From Ructibacterium gallinarum (GTDB lineage Bacteria; Bacillota; Clostridia; Monoglobales; Monoglobaceae), in the NCBI RefSeq assembly GCF_014982785.1, contig NZ_JADCKB010000001.1, positions 62,001-126,000 on the forward strand: DNA of 64,000 nucleotides, given 5' to 3'. Shown here one piece after another: positions 60,049-64,000 of the stretch. Each line of letters opens with the position of its first letter. Within the stretch, counting starts at the first letter, position 1. A program made the position numbers and the translations under genes. The notes under the pieces were generated by a model. It saw only the letters and a program-made list of their open reading frames with translations, was not told the origin of the DNA and ran no database searches.

Positions 60049-60084
60049 AAAAAAAGCGTCTTCGAGTATCAAACTCAAAGACGC
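60049..60084 (-). terminator. Attenuator-like hairpin in the glnN leader
   Basis: On the minus strand the arms GCGTCTTTGAGT and ACTCGAAGACGC, loop TTGAT, then seven Ts. It begins about 14 bases after the predicted start point and about 150 before the ATG. Unless bypassed it would stop transcription before glnN, so conditional antitermination is the likely control. Confidence 0.8.
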
Positions 60085-60104
60085 CCTTGCCTTTTACAAC
60101 CCGT

Positions 60105-60133
60105 ATTGTACACCCATCGGAAGGATTTGTCAA
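60105..60133 (-). promoter_or_regulatory. Promoter of glnN
   Basis: On the minus strand a perfect TTGACA (60133-60128), a 17-base spacer and TACAAT (60110-60105). The start would be near 60098, just before the attenuator hairpin. The bases TTGACAAAT and GGTGTA are shared with the opposite promoter. Confidence 0.85.
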
Positions 60134-60184
60134 CCCCTTTTTTCAAATTTTTTTCTTTTTTTTTCAAAAAATCCATTTTTCGGC

Positions 60185-60213
60185 TTGACAAATAACATGG
60201 AAAGGTGTATAAT
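60185..60213 (+). promoter_or_regulatory. Promoter of the glutamate synthase operon
   Basis: A perfect TTGACA (60185-60190), a 17-base spacer and a perfect TATAAT (60208-60213). The start would be near 60220. Confidence 0.9.
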
Positions 60214-60230
60214 GCCTGCAAATGAGCAAA

Positions 60231-60281
60231 GGCGTTCATTTTGGTACGGAGTCGCTTCCGCACCAAAATGAACGTCTTTTT
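60231..60281 (+). terminator. Attenuator-like hairpin in the glutamate synthase leader
   Basis: A 20-base-pair stem with one wobble and one mismatch (GGCGTTCATTTTGGTACGGA against TCCGCACCAAAATGAACGTC), a six-base loop GTCGCT and five Ts. It starts about 11 bases after the predicted start point. A hairpin this strong so close to the promoter implies regulated read-through. Confidence 0.82.
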
Positions 60282-60314
60282 CTGTTGAGTTTTATTGAGA
60301 AAGGAAGAAGCCAT

Positions 60315-61406
60315 ATGAAAACAGAAGGTCAAATACGCATCCCCTCCGGCTGTGCCATTGCCGCGGTCATCTCCAAAGAGGGAAACCGAATGTCCGGTGA
60401 GAGCATTACGCAGGCCATGAAGCCCATGCATGACCGGTCCAACGGACTGGGCGGCGGCTTTGCGGGTTATGGTATTTATCCTGAATATAAGGATTTTTAT
60501 GCCCTGCATATGTTTTTTGACGAACGGGCGGTGCGCAAAAACTGTGAAGTATTTTTAAAAGAACGGTTTGAGATTGTAAAATCCGAAATTATTCCCACTC
60601 GCCAGATTCCTGAGATTACTGACGCGCCGATTATATGGCGCTACTTCGTTTCTCCTTTAAAATCTGTTCTATCCGCCATGCAACTGAGTGAAAAGGAATT
60701 TGTAGCAAGAACCGTCATGAAAATCAACGCCGAAATGCCAGGAGCCTATGTTTTTTCCAGCGGCAAAAACATGGGCGCTTTCAAAGCGGTTGGCTTTCCG
60801 GAGGATGTAGGCGTATTTTACAAACTGGAAACCTATGAAGGTTACTCTTGGACTGCCCACGGACGCTATCCCACTAATACGCCAGGATGGTGGGGCGGTG
60901 CCCACCCCTTCACCCTGCTGGATTATTCTATTGTTCATAACGGAGAAATTTCATCCTATGATGCCAATCGCCGTTATATTGAAATGTTTGGTTATCAATG
61001 TACGCTGCAAACCGATACCGAAGTTATCACCTATATCATGGATTATCTTCTCCGGGTACAAGGACTGACTGTGAAAGAGGCTGCCAATGTCATTGCGGCT
61101 CCGTTTTGGAGTACCATTGCAGGAAAACCTGACGTCGAAAGGGAAAAACTGACCTATCTTCGGACCGTATTTTCCAATCTATTGATTACTGGGCCTTTTT
61201 CCATTGTTTTTGGCTTTAACGGCGGACTTATGGCGTTAAACGACCGGTTGAAGCTGCGTTCCATGGTAGTCGGAGAAAAAGATGATAAAGTACTGATTGC
61301 CAGCGAAGAAGCTGCCATTCGTGTCATGGAACCAGAAGCCGAAAACATCTATGCTCCAAGCGGCGGTGAGCCGGTTATTGTTAAGGTAAAGGAGGGTGCA
61401 TACTGA
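60315..61406 (+). CDS. Glutamate synthase glutaminase-domain subunit (class II glutamine amidotransferase, archaeal-type split GltS)
   Basis: 363 residues from ATG 60315 (MKTEGQIRIPSGCAIAAVIS), preceded by AAAGGAAGAAGCCAT. C13 in IPSGCAIAA is the probable nucleophile, exposed after removal of a short leader as in archaeal-type glutamate synthases. GRYPTNTPGWWGGAHPF and HNGEISSYDANRRYIEMFGY are class II amidotransferase segments. Releases ammonia from glutamine for the FMN subunit encoded next. The frame is open upstream through the attenuator to an ATG at 60222 with no ribosome binding site. Its stop overlaps the next gene's region by one base. Confidence 0.88.
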   Translation: MKTEGQIRIPSGCAIAAVISKEGNRMSGESITQAMKPMHDRSNGLGGGFAGYGIYPEYKDFYALHMFFDERAVRKNCEVFLKERFEIVKSEIIPTRQIPEITDAPIIWRYFVSPLKSVLSAMQLSEKEFVARTVMKINAEMPGAYVFSSGKNMGAFKAVGFPEDVGVFYKLETYEGYSWTAHGRYPTNTPGWWGGAHPFTLLDYSIVHNGEISSYDANRRYIEMFGYQCTLQTDTEVITYIMDYLLRVQGLTVKEAANVIAAPFWSTIAGKPDVEREKLTYLRTVFSNLLITGPFSIVFGFNGGLMALNDRLKLRSMVVGEKDDKVLIASEEAAIRVMEPEAENIYAPSGGEPVIVKVKEGAY

Positions 61407-62911
61407 TGCAAAACATCTATATCAATCCGGAATTTGAAGTAATCAGAAATGAGAACCGATGCATAAAATGCCGCGTTTGCGAACGGCAATGCGCCAATGA
61501 AGTCCACAGCTATGACGCAGACTTGAACCTTCTTATCAGTGACGAAACAAAATGCGTCAACTGTCAAAGATGCGTTTCTCTGTGTCCTACCAAAGCCCTG
61601 AAAATTGTAAAAAACGACTGCAGGCTTCGGGAAAATGCCAACTGGTCCGATTCTACCATTAAAGAAATATACAAACAAGCCAGCAGCGGCGGCGTACTGC
61701 TTTCCTCTATGGGAAATCCAAATCCGCTGCCGGTATACTGGGACAAAATTCTTATCAACGCCTCCCAGGTGACCAATCCACCCATTGACCCTCTGCGGGA
61801 ACCGATGGAAACCAAGGTCTTTTTGGGAAAAAAGCCAGAAAAAGTGCAGCGGGACAAAAACGGAAACCTGATCTGCAATACCCCACCCCAATTGGAGCTT
61901 TCCATGCCGGTCATGTTTTCCGCCATGAGCTACGGATCCATCAGCTATAACGCCCATGCAAGCCTTGCAAGAGCTGCCACAGAGCTGGGTATCTTATATA
62001 ATACAGGCGAGGGCGGCCTGCACGAGGATTTTTATTGCTATGGCAAAAACACCATTGTACAGGTGGCTTCGGGACGGTTTGGCGTGCATAAAGATTATCT
62101 GGAAGCCGGCGCAGCCGTAGAGATTAAAATGGGACAGGGAGCAAAGCCGGGTATTGGCGGCCATCTGCCCGGTGCGAAAATCGTGGGAGACGTTTCTCGG
62201 ACAAGAATGATTCCCGAGGGTTCTGACGCAATTTCTCCGGCGCCTCATCACGACATTTACTCCATAGAGGATTTAAGACAGCTGGTATTTTCATTGAAAG
62301 AAGCAACGGAATATCAAAAGCCCATTATTGTAAAAGTTGCCGCTGTGCATAACATTGCTGCCATCGCAAGCGGCATTGCAAGAAGCGGTGCAGACATCAT
62401 TGCCATTGACGGCTTCCGCGGCGGCACAGGGGCCGCTCCTACCCGTATTCGGGATAATGTGGGCATTCCCATTGAACTGGCGCTGGCATCGGTTGACAGC
62501 AGGCTTCGTGAAGAAGGAATTAGAAATAATGTGTCACTTGTAGTAGGCGGAAGCATTCGCAGTGCCTCCGATGTGGTAAAAGCCATTGCACTTGGAGCAG
62601 ACGCCTGCTATATTGCCACTGCTGCAGTCCTCGCCCTGGGCTGTCACCTATGCCGCACATGCCAAACCGGAAAATGCAACTGGGGCATCGCCACTCAAAA
62701 CCCTGAACTGGTCAAACGACTCAATCCGGATATCGGGAGCCAACACCTTATCAACCTGATGACGGCCTGGAAACATGAAATTAAAGAACTGATGGGCGGC
62801 ATGGGCATCAATTCCATTGAAGCCCTGAAGGGTAATCGGCTTATGCTGCGCGGTGTCGGCTTAAACGATCGGGAACTTTCTATTCTTGGTATTTCGCATG
62901 CAGGAGAGTGA
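61406..62911 (+). CDS. Glutamate synthase FMN-domain subunit with N-terminal ferredoxin module
   Basis: 501 residues. Residues 15-65 carry two 4Fe-4S motifs (CIKCRVCERQC and CVNCQRCVSLCP). The GltS synthase domain (about 130-490) has FMN-binding segments PVMFSAMSYGSISYNAHASL and the phosphate loop VVGGSIRSASDVVKA. A 3Fe-4S-type cluster motif reads CHLCRTCQTGKCNWGIATQ. It reduces 2-oxoglutarate plus ammonia to glutamate. This is the archaeal-type GltB arrangement, with the glutaminase on a separate polypeptide. GGAGGGTGCATACTG precedes the ATG. Confidence 0.92.
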   Translation: MQNIYINPEFEVIRNENRCIKCRVCERQCANEVHSYDADLNLLISDETKCVNCQRCVSLCPTKALKIVKNDCRLRENANWSDSTIKEIYKQASSGGVLLSSMGNPNPLPVYWDKILINASQVTNPPIDPLREPMETKVFLGKKPEKVQRDKNGNLICNTPPQLELSMPVMFSAMSYGSISYNAHASLARAATELGILYNTGEGGLHEDFYCYGKNTIVQVASGRFGVHKDYLEAGAAVEIKMGQGAKPGIGGHLPGAKIVGDVSRTRMIPEGSDAISPAPHHDIYSIEDLRQLVFSLKEATEYQKPIIVKVAAVHNIAAIASGIARSGADIIAIDGFRGGTGAAPTRIRDNVGIPIELALASVDSRLREEGIRNNVSLVVGGSIRSASDVVKAIALGADACYIATAAVLALGCHLCRTCQTGKCNWGIATQNPELVKRLNPDIGSQHLINLMTAWKHEIKELMGGMGINSIEALKGNRLMLRGVGLNDRELSILGISHAGE

Positions 62912-62916
62912 TAATA

Positions 62917-63345
62917 ATGAAAAAAGTTTATGTAGATGAAAAATGGTGCCTGGGTTGTCATTTGTGTGAATATAACTGTGCCTTTGCCAATTCTGGCATA
63001 TCCAATATGGTCAAGGCGCTGAAAAATAAACCCATTTATCCAAGGGTACATATTGAAGAAAGTGATAAAATTACCTATGCGGTTTCCTGCCGTCATTGTG
63101 AAGACCCCATATGTGTAAAAAGCTGCATTTCCGGAGCACTTAGCATCAAAGATGGAGTAATTTGCATTGACCATGACAAGTGCATTGGATGCCTTACCTG
63201 CATTTTAGTATGTCCGTACGGTGCGGTGGCACAAGGAGAAAACGGCGTTGTTCAAAAATGCGAGCTCTGTCTGGAAAATTCCTGCGGGTCCCCTGCCTGT
63301 GTAGCCGGATGCCCCAACAATGCTATTATTTATGAGGAGAGGTGA
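62917..63345 (+). CDS. Polyferredoxin (4Fe-4S) electron-transfer subunit
   Basis: 142 residues from ATG 62917 (MKKVYVDEKWCLGCHLCEYN), with GGAGAG upstream; a GTG at 62908 overlaps the previous stop and is less likely. Four cysteine motifs are present: CLGCHLCEYNC, CRHCEDPICVKSC, CIGCLTCILVCP and CELCLENSCGSPACVAGCP, room for about four 4Fe-4S clusters as in HydN/CooF-like proteins. It probably passes electrons between the flavoprotein encoded next and the glutamate synthase subunit. Confidence 0.88.
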   Translation: MKKVYVDEKWCLGCHLCEYNCAFANSGISNMVKALKNKPIYPRVHIEESDKITYAVSCRHCEDPICVKSCISGALSIKDGVICIDHDKCIGCLTCILVCPYGAVAQGENGVVQKCELCLENSCGSPACVAGCPNNAIIYEER

Positions 63346-63351
63346 GCTGCT

Positions 63352-64000
63352 GTGAAAAAATATGTGATTATTGGCAACGGTGTTGCCGCAGCCGGTTGTA
63401 TTGAAGGAATCAGAACACAGGATACTGCATCAGAGATAACCGTCATATCTGAAGAAAACCATCCTGTCTACTGCCGGCCTCTGATTTCTTATTGCCTTGA
63501 AGGTAAAACTACAATAGAAAAAATGAACTACAGAGAAAAGGATTATTACTTAAACAACGGCTGCAATGTTCTATATGGAAAACAGGCCATAAAAATCGAT
63601 GACAAACATAAGCTGGTTATCACCAATAGTGGGGACGAGATTCCATATGACGAGTTATGTATTGCCACAGGCTCTTCCCCCTTTGTTCCGCCCTTTCCCG
63701 GCCTGGAGACGGTGGACAAAAAATTTTCTTTTATGACAATAGATGATATGCAGGCTTTAGAGCATGCCATAAATAAAAACACCAGGGTTTTCATTGTGGG
63801 TGCCGGGCTGATCGGACTGAAATGCGCCGAAGGGCTTGCAGACAGAGTATCTGAAATCACCGTATGCGACTTGGCAGACCGTATTCTCTCCAGTATCTTA
63901 GACGAAGAATGCGCCGCTTTGATGCAGAAGCACCTTGAAAAACATGGAATCAAATTTCTTCTGGGGGACAGCGTTGCCACCTTTGACAAAAACACCGCAA
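63352..64000 (+). CDS. FAD/NAD(P)-dependent oxidoreductase (partial, cut by window edge)
   Basis: 216 residues visible. The start is GTG 63352, preceded by GGAGAGGTGAGCTGCT. The FAD dinucleotide-binding motif is VIIGNGVAAAGCIEGIR (about 4-20), LCIATGSSPFVPP is the GxxP-type second FAD motif, and IVGAGLIGLKCAEGLAD is the NAD(P)H-binding glycine motif at about 145-161. It resembles NADH oxidase/nitrite reductase-type flavoproteins. Six bases separate it from the polyferredoxin gene, so it is the likely electron entry point of the split glutamate synthase. Confidence 0.85.
   Translation, partial: MKKYVIIGNGVAAAGCIEGIRTQDTASEITVISEENHPVYCRPLISYCLEGKTTIEKMNYREKDYYLNNGCNVLYGKQAIKIDDKHKLVITNSGDEIPYDELCIATGSSPFVPPFPGLETVDKKFSFMTIDDMQALEHAINKNTRVFIVGAGLIGLKCAEGLADRVSEITVCDLADRILSSILDEECAALMQKHLEKHGIKFLLGDSVATFDKNTA

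Larger units (their letters stand above)
59906..60314. promoter_or_regulatory. Divergent nitrogen-control region between glnN and the glutamate synthase genes
   Basis: 409 bases without a gene. It holds two outward near-consensus promoters, each followed by a terminator-like hairpin (listed separately). The motif GGCGTCTTT occurs three times on the minus strand, two of them preceded by AAGGCAA(A/G). A matching GCAAAGGCGT lies at the start of the plus-strand leader. T-rich and A-rich tracts fill 60134-60184. I find no TnrA/GlnR-type box. Confidence 0.7.

Noticed and set aside
59906-60314. Known glutamine riboswitch or standard tandem ANTAR hairpins
   Set aside because: I could not match the conserved bases of either; each leader shows a single hairpin, and the loops (TTGAT, GTCGCT) do not have the expected A1/G4 hexaloop pattern.
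61349-61957. 202-codon minus-strand frame opposite the glutamate synthase genes
   Set aside because: Antisense shadow of well-supported plus-strand genes.

Overview
This window looks like chromosome of an anaerobic member of the Firmicutes, class Clostridia. The grounds are the S10-spc-alpha ribosomal gene order, spore maturation genes spmA/spmB, a RicT (YaaT) homologue, a dimeric-type glycyl-tRNA synthetase, LL-diaminopimelate aminotransferase, type III glutamine synthetase, a ferredoxin-linked split glutamate synthase, and the GGGtGRT/Fe-S scaffold pair found in anaerobes. Promoters are near-consensus sigma-A sites (TTGACA, 17 bp, TATAAT). I cannot name a genus from the sequence alone.

Layout. 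1-17175 (minus strand): a continuous ribosomal protein cluster from rpsJ to rpoA (cut by the window edge), with secY, adk, map, a KOW protein and infA inside it. A CapA-type lipoprotein gene sits between infA and rpmJ, and rpmJ has its own promoter. 17276-29806: a GH13 glycosidase, an XRE-cupin regulator with an acyl-CoA synthetase, a large SLH surface protein, a phosphohexomutase, rpiB, and the Fe-S scaffold/GGGtGRT pair. 29827-30131: mobile element copy A. 30157-33762: a sugar operon (aldolase, D-lyxose isomerase, PfkB kinase) divergent from a ROK regulator. 33838-38257: a heterodimeric ABC exporter with a MarR regulator. 38397-43327: ricT, holB, a YaaO-like decarboxylase and glyQS. 43540-44878: spmAB and tRNA-Pro(GGG). 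44926-45344: mobile element copy B. 45385-46302: corA.

46430-64000 is a nitrogen block. Leftward run dapL, dapF, carB, carA, pyrG, an asnB-type synthetase, an Amt transporter fused to a P-II domain, and glutamine synthetase III. Rightward run the subunits of a split glutamate synthase. The two arms diverge from a 409-base region in which each promoter is followed at once by a strong terminator-like hairpin, so both arms look controlled by transcription attenuation. Most enzymes here make glutamine, take amide nitrogen from it, or import ammonium.

The most unusual signal is a pair of related small non-coding elements (241 and 354 bp). They have matching imperfect terminal inverted repeats and lie in opposite orientation. 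Each sits between convergent genes and is flanked by a direct repeat of about 32 bp that is a whole local terminator stem-loop. The duplicated hairpins differ completely between the two loci, so they are target sequence, not element. This is best explained by a miniature transposable element that inserts at transcription terminators and duplicates the whole hairpin, leaving a working terminator on both sides.
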